Assembly (NCBI GenBank): GCA_017619335.1 | Contig: JAFZSP010000025.1 | Location: 1-42,260, forward strand | Direction: 5' to 3' | DNA: 42,260 bases | Origin: Bacteroidaceae bacterium | Lineage (GTDB): Bacteria; Bacteroidota; Bacteroidia; Bacteroidales; Bacteroidaceae | Shown: piece by piece, positions 15,274 to 26,400 of the stretch | Layout: each line of letters starts with the position of its first letter | Numbering within the stretch: position 1 is the stretch's first letter | Position numbers and translations under genes: made by a program | The notes under the pieces: generated by a model | What the model saw: only the letters and a program-made list of their open reading frames with translations | What the model was told of the DNA's origin: nothing | Databases searched by the model: none

Positions 15274-18200
15274 ATGACAACCATCATCAATAACCGCGTT
15301 CTCGCCCAGGTGCTGTCGATGGCAGCACGGATGGCAGCTTGCCTCATGCTGATGCTGCTCTCCACCTTCACGGTGGGGGCCACGGAATATGTCGCCGGTG
15401 TAAAGGTTATCGGCGGCAGCGAGAGCGAAGTGACCGCGCTGAAGAAAACGCTCACGTCGCAGGGCTGGAAGTGCTGTGACATGGATTTGAACGACAATGC
15501 CGGCGGGGACTACATCTATCTGCTGTATTGGACCTCCCGTCTGAACACCGAGGATACATACATCACGGATTTCTACGTCAGGGTTGTAGAGACAGAAGAC
15601 TCCGCACCTTCCACCATCGAGCACAACGGCCGCACCTATCACCTTGTGCCCTACGACGGGGGCACCCACTTCAAGAATTTGAAAGGCGACCTAAACAGCA
15701 ACGCTGGTGGTGCTTACATCCATCTCTATTATACCACCGACGATTTTCCCGATCTCCGTGCCGTCACCGAAATCTATTTTGTCAATGTTTTTCACCGCTC
15801 TGGGTCTTTGCCACAAAATGGGAAAGAGGGTACGTATGCTGATTTCAATGATGGTATTATAAATGGAAATGAACATAATAATGATATATATATGAAAATC
15901 AACTCCCAGCGGAAAGCCGAGCAGCTGATGGGCGACGTGCGGCTCATCGGTGGTTCGAAGGGTGAGGTGAACACATTAAAGGGCACCCTCACCGAGGAGG
16001 GTTGGACGCTGGTGGACATGGACTTGAATAAGGGCTGCGGCTCCAGCTCGGATTACATCTACCTGTTGTACCAGCCCACCGACGAGCTCGGCGACGGAAA
16101 CTTCATCACCGACTTCTACATCAGCGACGCCGATGATGTTGACCCCACCATCGAGCATGATGGCCGCACCTATTACCTCGTGACTTGCGACGGGGGAGAC
16201 CATTTCATGTCCATTGAAGGTGACCTGAACAGCCATGCCGGTGGTGCCGATATTCACCTGTATTACACCACCGACCCGTTCCCCGACCACCGCGCCGTCT
16301 TCGATATTCAGTTCAACGACGCCATGATGAATGCCTTGGGCCGAAACGGCAAAGTCAGTGGTGCCTACAACCTCAACCAGGGTACCAGTGGCGATGAAAT
16401 CTATATGCACATGGCCACGTGGGCGGTGCCCGATTCCTGGGGCGCCGGCACCAAGGACAGTCCCCTCGTGCTGCGCACCCAAGACAGCTGGGATGCGTTT
16501 GTGGCCAATGTGGCCGGCGGCAGGACCTACGCCGGGGAGTACCTGCAACTGGCTGGCGACATGGATGTCACCACCATGGTGGGTACGGCAGAGCACCCCT
16601 TCAGCGGCCAGCTCAACGGCGACGGCCATACCCTCACGGTCAACCTCCAGGCCACGGAGAGCGTGTGTGCTCCGTTCCGCTACCTTCAGGATGCCACCCT
16701 CAGCAACCTCAACGTGCGTGGCACCGTCCAGGGTGGCACTTCCCGTTACTTGGGCGGCCTGGCTGGCCGCGTGGGCGGCTCCACCACCATCAGGAATTGC
16801 ATTGTGACCACGGCCGTCAGCTCCACCGCTGCCAACGGAATGCAAGTGGGCGGCCTGGTGGAGGAAACGGAGGCGAGTGTCAACCTCACCATCTCCAACT
16901 GTGCCTTCAAAGGTTCCATCCTCTGCCCGGATGGCTTTGGCATCAGCGGCTTCTTGGGATACGCCTACGTGACCGATGTGGTACCGACGCTCTCGTTCCG
17001 CGACTGCCTCTTTGCGCCGCAGCGTGTGCAGGTATCCTCTGAATATACCCATTTGAACAGCACTTTTGCCCACATCAGCGACGGCAAGGAAATTGGTTCC
17101 TTCACCAACTGCTACTACGTCCAAGCCCTGGAAAACATTCAGGGTGTTCCCGTTAGCCCGACTCGCATCGCCGGCGTATGGGACGAGCCCGTCACAGCCG
17201 CCGATGGAGAGACCTATTATCTGCAATTCATCACCACAAAAAGCTTACCCTACACCTACGACTGCTCCACCTCCTTGGAAGAGGATGGCTGGGAGATGAA
17301 AGACTGCGCCGGGGGCACTGGACTCCAATCGGGTGTCTTCCGGTTCGAAAGTGCCTTTCAGTACCAATACTTGCTTTCGCCTATTTTTGACGGTTCTGTT
17401 CCCATCAGATTGACGTTTACTGCGAGTTTAATATCTAATGTTTATGCTGGAATCATCTTTGTTGGATACACCACTTCCATCGAAGACGATGCTGAAATTC
17501 ATTGGACATCTTGTAATCTGACGTCTAAAAATTGTTGGTTTGACTTTGAAATAAGCCTCCCTTTAGGCACCCGGCGTGTAATCTTCTGCTCTAGGGATAG
17601 TGGCATGATTTTTAATCTCACGAATTTCCGATTCGCCCCCGATACTTACCTCCCGCCCACTCAGCTCTCCGTCAAGGATACAGGTCCCAGGTCGTTTGCG
17701 TTCGGCTGGGAAGCTCGCGAAACATCGGTGTCCAACATAGGCTTTGCCTATCAGTACAAGAAAGCCAGTGACGAGGAGTGGTCCGAGGAGCAGACGGTGC
17801 AGACCCCCAACGTCCGCATCAGCGGCCTCACACCTGGCACGGACTACCAGTTCCGCGTGCGCACACGGTATCAAGATGCAGCTAGTACCTACGCCACGCT
17901 GGACTTCCATACACCCACGTTCATGGAACTGCCATACGATTGCAGCTTTGAGAACGGCATGGACGGCCTGACGATGGTGACTTCCGTCGGAGAATCTCCT
18001 TATTATTTCACAGGCATCACCCCCACCAACGGCCGTGAGCTGCTCTACCGCACCGGAGAGCGATGCTTCCGCTTCTACTCCTCTCAATCGAAATACGGCA
18101 CCCAATACCTCAAGACGCTGTACCTGCCTGATGGCAACGCCAAGAGGCTGACGTTCTACTACAAATGCGGTGGGATGTCGTGGGAGGAGTATTTCTGGGT

Positions 18201-20418
18201 GGGGTATTCCACCGTCGGCTCAGACCCAAGCTATTTCAACTGGGAAACAAAGATTACCTGCACCAACTACAACAACTGGAAGAAGTACGAAATCATGCTC
18301 CCTGCAGAGGCCGTCTGTGCGGCCTTCAAGTACACCAGCGAGGACACCTACGGCGTCTTGATTGACGACCTCACCATCGAGGAATATGCCACCGGAGCCG
18401 TTCCGGAAGACCTGACAGCCACCGACCTGTCCGAAGAGATGGCCACGAAGCTGACCTGGAAGAAGCCCGACGCATCGGTTACCGGCTATGCCTACCAGTA
18501 CAAGAAGGCTACCGACAACGCCTGGTCCGCACCGACGAACACCACCGCCACCAGCGTCACCTTGAATTCCCTGGACACCAACAAGGACTATTTCTTCCGC
18601 GTGAAGGCGCTCTATGGCAACTCATCCAGCTACTACACCATGGTCAGCTTCCTCTCCGACGGCGGCATCCAGCAGCTGCCCTTTGACTGGGGCTTTGAGG
18701 GCCAACTGGGCGGCTTCCGCACCGTGAACAATGTCCTTGAAACCAAAGTCGTGGGCTTCGATGGTGCCGGACATACGGGGAAATGGTGTTTCCGGTTCTC
18801 ACCCACCGTGGGAGATCACGGTTCCGAACAGGGAAACACCTCGGAACCCCAATACCTGCTCTCCCCACGCTTCAACCCCGCATCGGCCATCAAGTACTCC
18901 TTCTTCTACAGGATAACCTCGCAGGTGGGGTACGATTTCTCCACCGCTTTCCAGGCGGGCTACTCCACCCAAACCAATGATATTGAAGACTTCACATGGG
19001 GTAGTCGCATCGATGTCAGCGAACTGGGATGGCAACAATATGTCGGTTACGCCCCGGTGGGCACGAAGTATATCGCCATCAAATGGCTGCCAGGAGGAGC
19101 ATTCCTGATGGTGGATGACCTGCATTTCGAGGACTTCGCCTATCTGGATTTGGCCGACAACGCCGGCAACACGGCTGCCATCAGTGCCAATAACGGCAAA
19201 CCGGGCCTGATCACCCTCAAGAACCGCACGCTCAATACCAGCGGCATCTGGAACACGCTGTGCTTGCCCTTCAAGGTGGATCATCTCAGACAGTCGGCAC
19301 TTGACGGATTCATCATCAAGGAACTGGACACGGAGGCCGACTACAACGGTCACCGGACAGGCGTACAAGAGGGCGCACTCTACCTGAACTTCAAGGACGC
19401 CTCCACCATCGAGGCCGGACGGTCCTACATCGTCCGTTACGGCAGGGTGAAGGGCGCCGATGCCGGATGTCTGAAGCTGGAGGCCGGCAACGGTTCGCCG
19501 AGTTTCGATGGCGAGGAGAGCGGTCGGCTCTTTGACGGAGATGCAGGTACAAAGTGGTGTACCACTGAAGAATACAAGTATGAAGGCGTGTGGTACACCT
19601 ACTTCACCGCCTCCAATCCCGTGAAAGTGACAGGCTACACCCTGACCACCGGCAACGACACCCAGTCCAATCCGGGACGCAACCCGAAGCGATGGCAGCT
19701 GCAAGCCCGCGCCACGGAGAACGACAGCTGGACGACCATCGACATCCGCAACGTCAATAACAACGGCGACGACGCGCTGCCCGGCGAGAACTATACGTCC
19801 AAGAGCTTCGCTATTGCCAGCGACAAGCAGGGCGTTTACCGGTACTTCAACTTCATCGTGCAAGAGACCGAGGACGACATAATGCAGTTGTCCGAGCTGA
19901 CACTGCAAGGCACCATCGATGCCAATACCCAGCCCGACATCACCAACCCCGCGTTCGAAGCCGTTGTCAGTGCCAGCACGCCGGCAGTCGTCACCAGCCA
20001 GGACGGCAAGGTGAGCTTCACCGGCACCTACAACCCGCTATCGTTCACCGCTGCCGACCAGAGCGTCCTTTTCATCGGCACCCAAAACAGGCTGTTCTAC
20101 CCAGAAAGTGGAGCCGTCATCAATCCCCACCGTGCCTACTTCCAACTGAACGGTATCGAAGTGGGAACCCCCAACGGAATCAAGTCCTTCAACCTCAACT
20201 TCGGAGACGAAGATGAGACGACCGGGATAGCCCATGAGGTTGAAGGTTCAGGGTTCTTGGACAAGCCAAGCGGCAGAGCCGAGCGCAAGGTTCAAGGTGA
20301 AGACAGCTGGCATGACCTCTCAGGTCGCCGCCTCTCTGTGCCCTCTGCCTCCTCTGTGCGCTCTGGGCTCTCCCGTGGTATTTACATCAATAATGGAAAA
20401 AAGATTGTCATCAAATAA
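15274..20418 (+). CDS. Giant modular surface protein 1 (beta-prism-like, GLUG, adhesin/FN3, F5/8C, sorting tail)
   Basis: A 1714-residue exported protein, probably an adhesin or glycan-binding protein. Signal peptide 1-35 (VGA|TEY). Two copies of a ~150-residue module (about 38-170 and 220-350), each with two DLN..AGG.YI.LYY half-repeats, resemble MABP-type beta-prisms. A GLUG-like beta-helix follows at about 395-620. Then three cleaved-adhesin-like beta-sandwiches (about 657-790, 886-1040, 1135-1290) are separated by FN3 domains (about 795-880, 1043-1128; YAYQYKKAS...). A WNTLCLPF module starts at about 1310 and is interrupted by an F5/8C-like domain (about 1400-1550) before resuming to about 1650. 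A repeat-derived linker and the tail HDLSGRRL...GIYINNGKK close the protein. A patch at 15830-15900 is much richer in A/T than its surroundings. No enzyme motif is seen. Confidence 0.85.
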   Translation: MTTIINNRVLAQVLSMAARMAACLMLMLLSTFTVGATEYVAGVKVIGGSESEVTALKKTLTSQGWKCCDMDLNDNAGGDYIYLLYWTSRLNTEDTYITDFYVRVVETEDSAPSTIEHNGRTYHLVPYDGGTHFKNLKGDLNSNAGGAYIHLYYTTDDFPDLRAVTEIYFVNVFHRSGSLPQNGKEGTYADFNDGIINGNEHNNDIYMKINSQRKAEQLMGDVRLIGGSKGEVNTLKGTLTEEGWTLVDMDLNKGCGSSSDYIYLLYQPTDELGDGNFITDFYISDADDVDPTIEHDGRTYYLVTCDGGDHFMSIEGDLNSHAGGADIHLYYTTDPFPDHRAVFDIQFNDAMMNALGRNGKVSGAYNLNQGTSGDEIYMHMATWAVPDSWGAGTKDSPLVLRTQDSWDAFVANVAGGRTYAGEYLQLAGDMDVTTMVGTAEHPFSGQLNGDGHTLTVNLQATESVCAPFRYLQDATLSNLNVRGTVQGGTSRYLGGLAGRVGGSTTIRNCIVTTAVSSTAANGMQVGGLVEETEASVNLTISNCAFKGSILCPDGFGISGFLGYAYVTDVVPTLSFRDCLFAPQRVQVSSEYTHLNSTFAHISDGKEIGSFTNCYYVQALENIQGVPVSPTRIAGVWDEPVTAADGETYYLQFITTKSLPYTYDCSTSLEEDGWEMKDCAGGTGLQSGVFRFESAFQYQYLLSPIFDGSVPIRLTFTASLISNVYAGIIFVGYTTSIEDDAEIHWTSCNLTSKNCWFDFEISLPLGTRRVIFCSRDSGMIFNLTNFRFAPDTYLPPTQLSVKDTGPRSFAFGWEARETSVSNIGFAYQYKKASDEEWSEEQTVQTPNVRISGLTPGTDYQFRVRTRYQDAASTYATLDFHTPTFMELPYDCSFENGMDGLTMVTSVGESPYYFTGITPTNGRELLYRTGERCFRFYSSQSKYGTQYLKTLYLPDGNAKRLTFYYKCGGMSWEEYFWVGYSTVGSDPSYFNWETKITCTNYNNWKKYEIMLPAEAVCAAFKYTSEDTYGVLIDDLTIEEYATGAVPEDLTATDLSEEMATKLTWKKPDASVTGYAYQYKKATDNAWSAPTNTTATSVTLNSLDTNKDYFFRVKALYGNSSSYYTMVSFLSDGGIQQLPFDWGFEGQLGGFRTVNNVLETKVVGFDGAGHTGKWCFRFSPTVGDHGSEQGNTSEPQYLLSPRFNPASAIKYSFFYRITSQVGYDFSTAFQAGYSTQTNDIEDFTWGSRIDVSELGWQQYVGYAPVGTKYIAIKWLPGGAFLMVDDLHFEDFAYLDLADNAGNTAAISANNGKPGLITLKNRTLNTSGIWNTLCLPFKVDHLRQSALDGFIIKELDTEADYNGHRTGVQEGALYLNFKDASTIEAGRSYIVRYGRVKGADAGCLKLEAGNGSPSFDGEESGRLFDGDAGTKWCTTEEYKYEGVWYTYFTASNPVKVTGYTLTTGNDTQSNPGRNPKRWQLQARATENDSWTTIDIRNVNNNGDDALPGENYTSKSFAIASDKQGVYRYFNFIVQETEDDIMQLSELTLQGTIDANTQPDITNPAFEAVVSASTPAVVTSQDGKVSFTGTYNPLSFTAADQSVLFIGTQNRLFYPESGAVINPHRAYFQLNGIEVGTPNGIKSFNLNFGDEDETTGIAHEVEGSGFLDKPSGRAERKVQGEDSWHDLSGRRLSVPSASSVRSGLSRGIYINNGKKIVIK
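15385..16323 (+). repeat. Tandem beta-prism-like (MABP-resembling) module, two copies of two half-repeats
   Basis: Protein-level repeat at residues about 38-170 and 220-350. Matching segments are DLNDNAGGDYIYLLY, DLNSNAGGAYIHLYY, DLNKGCGSSSDYIYLLY and DLNSHAGGADIHLYY. Each is followed by an I/V-rich strand (ITDFYV, VTEIYF, ITDFYI, VFDIQF). The DLN.GAGG.YIYL pattern recalls MABP beta-prism domains, so membrane or glycan binding is possible. The fold assignment is by eye only. Confidence 0.5.
19471..19923 (+). other. F5/8C-like domain nested inside the WNTLCLPF module
   Basis: Residues about 1400-1550 (SGRLFDGDAGTKWCT, then KRWQLQARATENDSWTTI and YRYFNFIVQE) look like a discoidin/F5/8C carbohydrate-binding sandwich. 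It lies between GRSYIVRYGR and DITNPAFEAVV, segments that are nearly continuous in the giant proteins at 26875 and 33391. Confidence 0.65.
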
Positions 20419-20430
20419 CACAACAGAGAT
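20203..20430 (+). repeat. Tail cassette, copy 1 (linker repeat D, block E, stop and spacer)
   Basis: Runs from the FGDEDETTGIA codons through GAGGTTGAAGGTTCAGGG and AAGGTTCAAGG (family D), the CTCTGTGCCCTCTGCC block (family E, about 20331-20371), GIYINNGKK, TAA and the spacer cacaacagagat. It is almost base-for-base the same as copy 2 at 26643-26874. Confidence 0.85.
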
Positions 20431-23400
20431 ATGAGATACAACATCTTTAAGCAGACGTTTCTCGTGGCCGCCCTGCTGACGATCACGGCACAGGCCGTGG
20501 GACAGACGGCAGCTGCGACTACGCAGATTCCTATTGACTACTTCTACGGCTTCGAGACCAGCCTGGACGACGAGGGATGGAGTTTTTATCAAGAATGGGA
20601 TTCTCGGTCTGGCATTTCTATGGATAACTCCAAATCGGGCGATTACTCTTTTGCTTTTTCCGTTAGTTTTGAACCCCAATTTGATCCCGATTTTGATCCC
20701 CAATCTGTTCTCCAATATAAATACCTGATTTCACCTCTTCTTATGGGATTTCCCGTAACTATGTCGTTTGGGTATTATTTTGAACGTGAATCGGCATTTT
20801 CACCGTCCTTTTGGGTGGGTTATTCCACCACCACCAACGACATCAACGAATTCAACTGGAGTAAAAAGACTACTTATTATTTGAAGATATCAGGATATTG
20901 GTACGATTATTCGGCGAACTTCCCTGCCGGAACCAAATATGTGGCCATCAGATACAGTGAAGAATATAATGATACAGAAACTGATTTTTTTTCGTATCAC
21001 CTATATATCGATGACATCAGCATCTCTTCTTTCGCAAAAGTCACAGACATCTCGGTGAGCAACCTGACCCAGCACGAGGCCACCTTGTCGTGGAACGTTC
21101 CTCCAAGCGGGGAAGTCGCCAACTATGTCTATCAGTACAGGGATCTTTACGACGGTGACTGGTCAGAGGAAGTCACCGTTGGCGCCACCGTCACTTCGGT
21201 CACCCTCAGCGGCCTGTCTGCCGGCACGTACTACCAATTTCGCGTGAAGCCGCTCTTTGAGAACGTGCAAGGCGAGTATAGCGACTACACGTTTATCACC
21301 GACTGCGACGTGAACAGCCTGCCCTATACCAATAGCTTTGAGAAAGGCATCGGTTGCTGGAACCAGTACGTGCACAACACGAAGCTGGAGGGTATCCTGT
21401 CTTCCGCCGCCCACACGGGCAACCATTCCTTCTGTTTCTACAGGGGTCAAGGACCGGACGACCCCGAATATCTGATCTCGCCAGCATTCGAGGGGAACGA
21501 TCCCATCGCGGTGTCCTTCTACTATACGACCGATGGCAGGAAGGTCGAGACCTTCCAGGTGGGCTATTCCACTACCAATGAGGCATCGGCCTTCACCTGG
21601 GGCGAAACTATCACGGCCACGGGGACTGAATGGATTCTGTATGACGAAGTGATGCCGCAAGGAACGAAATATGTCGCCGTGAAATACCTCTCTCAGGACC
21701 AGTCCCAGCTGTTCCTGGACGATTTCACCTTCAAGGTCGATGACGGTTGCAGGCGTCCTAAGACGATTACGCTGGATGATGTCTCCTGCGTGGCGGCCAC
21801 GCTGACGTGGACGGTGCCGGAGACGTCCCAGACCCTCACAGGCTACGCCTATCAATACAAGAAAGCCAGTGACGAGGAATGGTCAGCCGAAGCCATGGTG
21901 ACCGGCACTTCCGCCACCCTTGACGGGCTCTCAGCCGACACGGACTACCAGTTCCGCGTGAAAGCACTATATGGCACACACGGTGAAAGCTTCTGGCTAC
22001 CAATCCGATTCACCACCGATATGGAGTTGCCTTACGAGTGTGGCTTCGAGAACGGTATGAATCGATGGGGGTTGGTAGATATCGATTGGGGATTTACGGA
22101 AATCAGTCCAGACGCCGCACATGACGGCGAGAATGGATTCATGTTCGATGGCTCGAAACATGCTCAATATCTTATCTCCCCTCGATTTGCCGGCACGTCA
22201 GAAATGACGGTATCGTTCTACTATAGGGATTGTAACCCGGGTTCAAATTTTTGGGAGACCTTCAAAGTGGGGTATTCCACCACGACCAATGACCTCGATG
22301 CCTTCACTTGGAGTGATGACTTTGTCGCTAACGATATCCCATGGACAAAGTATGAACACACCTTCCCTATGGGAACCCGGTATATTGCTGTGGCATTCAT
22401 ACAGATTAACTCAAGTGGCTTATACATAGATGATTTCAGCTTCGCAGAGTATGCTCCTTACGCAAAGCCATCCGACCTTGCTGTCAGCGACCTGACAGAC
22501 CAGGGCGCCAAGTTCGCGTGGTCGGCTCCCGATGCGTCCGCCACGGGCTATGCCTATCAATACAAGAAAGCCAGTGATACGGAATGGTCAACCCAAGCAA
22601 CCGTGAACACCACGTCCGTCACCCTCGGCGGCTTAGACGCCAACACGAGCTACCAATTCCGTGTGAAAGCCCTGTACGCAGGTGGCAGCGCCAGCAATTA
22701 TGTGGCAGTCAGTTTCCTCACCGAGGCGCCTGCTGTGACCTCCCTGCCTTTCACGGAAGGCTTCGAAAACGGCATGGGCGGATGGCGCATCGGGAATGGC
22801 TATTTTGATACCGGAATTTACTCGCTGTCCACCAACAACATACATAGGGGTAAATACAGTTTTCGCTTTTATGATAGGGGTACCCCCCGTGAGCAATACT
22901 TGATTTCCCCTCAGTTTGATGTCATAGGTTCCATCAAAGTCTCATTCTATCATAAAATAGATACTCAATCGGGTACCTTCTATTCCTTCTTTGTGGGTTA
23001 CTCCACCACGGGCAAAGACCCCGATGACTTCACTTGGAGCAGAGTGTTTGCCGGAAGTGAGTGGCAAGCGTACACTACGATCTTCCCCGAAGGAACAAAG
23101 TATGTGGCTATCAAATGGGGGAGTGTGATTATAGATAATTTTTATTTAGACGATTTCACCTTTGAGCCCTCTTCGATCACTCCGGTAGAACTGCAAGACA
23201 TTGAGGCTACCGACGTCGCTGCCACGAGCGCGAACATCATCTGGACAGGCCAGGCCGAGAAGTTCGAAGTGAACTTCAGGGAGAAAGCGCGGTTCCAAGA
23301 TGATTTTGAGGCAAACATCGGGACGTGGACCGCTTTTGAGCGCACGAATGTCATGTTCGGGTCAGGTGCAAAAACCAGCTGGCAATGGGCGAACCCAGAC

Positions 23401-26400
23401 AATAAGAACGGAATAGCTGCTTCAATCAATTATTATACAGAAGTTGACGATGAAAACAATCCGACCGGGAATGTAGGAGTCTATGATTTGGACGACTGGA
23501 TGATTTCGCCAAAGATGCCTTTGACCGGTACGCTGACCTTCCTGGCAAGGTTCGATTCCCTCAGCGATGATTATGACGAGGAGAATGACATGCTTGAAGT
23601 GCTCGTCTCCACCACCGCCGACAACCTTCAGATGCTCTATATTGACCCCAGCATTTTTACTGCTATTGGTCGTATATATCCCCAAAACGACAATACATTT
23701 AATAGCTTAACAAGTTTCCACAGGTATTCCCTGGACAGCTACAACGGTCAGGAAGGCTACATCGCCTTCCGCCACAAGAGCGCACACAAATCCATGGTTT
23801 ACATTGACGACGTCTGCGTCTATCGGACGACAGATGCCTTTACGACCCTGACAACAACGGGAAACAACGTGAGCGTGACAGGGCTGGAACCGCAAACCGA
23901 CTATGAGTTCCAGGTGAGGTCAATATTATACAGCACGGTCTCACCCTGGTCGGAGTTAACCACCTTCACCACCGAGGACTACAAGTCCCTGGCCGAAAAC
24001 GACGACAACACACAGACCATCACCGCCCTGGCCAACGGGCAGAAGCACGATGTGATACTGCAGGGCCACACATTCTACCGCCATTGCCATGAGTGGAACA
24101 CGCTGTGTGTGCCCTTCAGCGTGAGTGACTTCAGCGGCACGCCTCTCGAAGGGGCCACGGTGAAAGCAGTCAGCGACCTGGACTTCAACGACGGCACACT
24201 GACGATGAACTTCACGGAGGCCACGAGTATCGAGGCCGGACGACCGTATATCGTCACGTGGCCTAACGGCGTTGACCTTTTCATCACGAACGAATCCGAG
24301 TGGAGACGATTGGCCGAGCGCGTGGCTGGAGGAGAGGACTTCGCCGGGCAGAATGTGGTGCTGATGGCCGACATTGCTCCCTCGGGGGAATATGGGTGGC
24401 CCATGTTGGGCACGGCAGAACACCCCTTCCGCGGCACCTTTGACGGCAACGGCCACACCATCAACCTCAGCATCAACGATGCCGAGTATGCCGCACCGTT
24501 CCGCTATATCGACGGTGCCACCATTCGCAACCTGAAGGTCACAGGCTCCGTGAATGGCGGCAGCCGTTGCGCGGGCATCGTGGGGGCAGCCCTGGGCGGC
24601 ACAAACAGCATCCGCAACTGCTGGATGGCGGCATCCGTGACAAGTTCGGCAAATATTGGCGGCGTCCTGGGCCACGGCACCAACTCCTTCACCACCATCT
24701 CGAACTGCTTTCTCACAGGCAGCCTTAAAGGTAACAGCATCGGCGTATTCTACGGCTGGGGCTCCGCCAACGGCGTCCACGCCATCGAGAATTGTTTGAC
24801 CGATGGCTCCTACGATTACCAAGTAGATGTTGACCTGCTCATGTCAGAGGGCGGCACCACGAGTGTCACCAACTGCCTCAAGAACAGAGATTATATCACG
24901 CAGGGCACTCCTAATGCGGCGGCGCATACCTATCAATTCGTCACTTTCCTCGGCAATCAGTGGGCGGAAGATGAAAGCGGAAACATGGTGTTGAAGCCCA
25001 CCACCGACGTGGAGGTGAACAACATCGAGAATCCCCTGTTCTTGGGCGTGACCGTCAGCAGCGACGCCCCGACATCTATTGACTTCTCCGGTGGGCAGTT
25101 CGTGGGCACCTACTGCCCCCTGGCAGATACCAGCCATACGCTGATGGATGCCAACAACCCTGCCAACGGAGCCTTCCATGCAGCCATCTGTTCAGACCCG
25201 TCCGCCCTCGGCCAAGGTTCCATAAACTGGTACAACGATGCGGCACTGACCTCGCCTGCCACCGCCATCCCCTTCGATGCCGACGGCCACGTGACACTCT
25301 ACACAGGATTGTGGGTGGAACTGGCCGACGCAACGGACAACAGCGGGACCATCGAGACGATTGTCAGCAGCGGCTCACAAAACAACAGGGTCGCAGTCCT
25401 TAAAGACCGAAAGCTGTACCGCGACGGCGACTGGAACACCCTGTGTCTGCCCTTCAGCCTGAACGAAGCGCAGATAGCCGCTTCATCCATTGCCGGTGTC
25501 ACCATCATGGAGCTGGACGGTACGACGTCGAACCTGACGAACGGCACGCTGACACTGAACTTCAAGGAAACCTTCCGTATCGAAGCCGGACGGCCCTACA
25601 TTGTCAAGTGGCAGCATCCCACGGTGGTCATCAATAGCGCTGCAGACTGGGAAAGCTTTGCTGCAGCCGTGAACAACGGCACGTCGTATGTCGGCAAGCT
25701 GGTGCAGCTGGGCGCCGACATTTCCCCCTCAGGGGAGCAAGGGGGGCCCATGGTGGGCACGGCGGAACACCCCTTCCGCGGCACCTTTGACGGCAACGGC
25801 CACACGCTCAACCTCAGCATCAACGATGCCGAGTATGCCGCACCGTTCCGCTATATTGATGGAGCCACCATCCGCAACCTGAAGGTCACTGGCTCCGTGA
25901 ACGGCGGCAGCCATTGTGCGGGAATCGTGGGTGCAGCCTTGGGCGGCACCAACAACATCCGCGACTGCTGGATGGCGGCATCGGTGACGAGTGGGGGAAA
26001 TATGGGCGGCGTCCTGGGCCACGGCACCACATCGGCCACCACCATCTCCAACTGCTTCCTCACGGGAAGCCTGAAAGGCAACAGCATCGGAGTATTCTAC
26101 GGCGGGGGCTACGACGGCGGCGTCCACGCCATCGAGAACTGTTGGACCGAAGGCTCTTACGATAACCAAGTAGATGTTTACCTGCTCTACTCAGAGGGCG
26201 GCACCACGAGCGTTACCAACTGCATCAAGAACAGAAATGATATCTCGCAGGGCAGTACCAGTGGTGCGTGGTACGATAGCCAAAAAGCCTTTTTCCTTGG
26301 CAGTCAGTGGACAACGGACAACAACGGAGAGCTGGTTCTGAAGCCCTCCGCCGAGTTTGACTACACAGCAATCAATGATCCCGTGTTCACAGGCGTGACC

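Noticed and set aside
15976..19908. Long open frames on the minus strand opposite giant protein 1 (for example 15976-17226 and 18799-19908).
   Set aside because: They follow from the GC-rich third positions of the real plus-strand gene. They have no recognisable domains or leaders and lie wholly antisense to conserved modules.
15274..20418. Giant protein 1 as a gingipain-type protease, because of the cleaved-adhesin-like modules.
   Set aside because: No caspase-like or other peptidase domain is present, only the adhesin-type modules.
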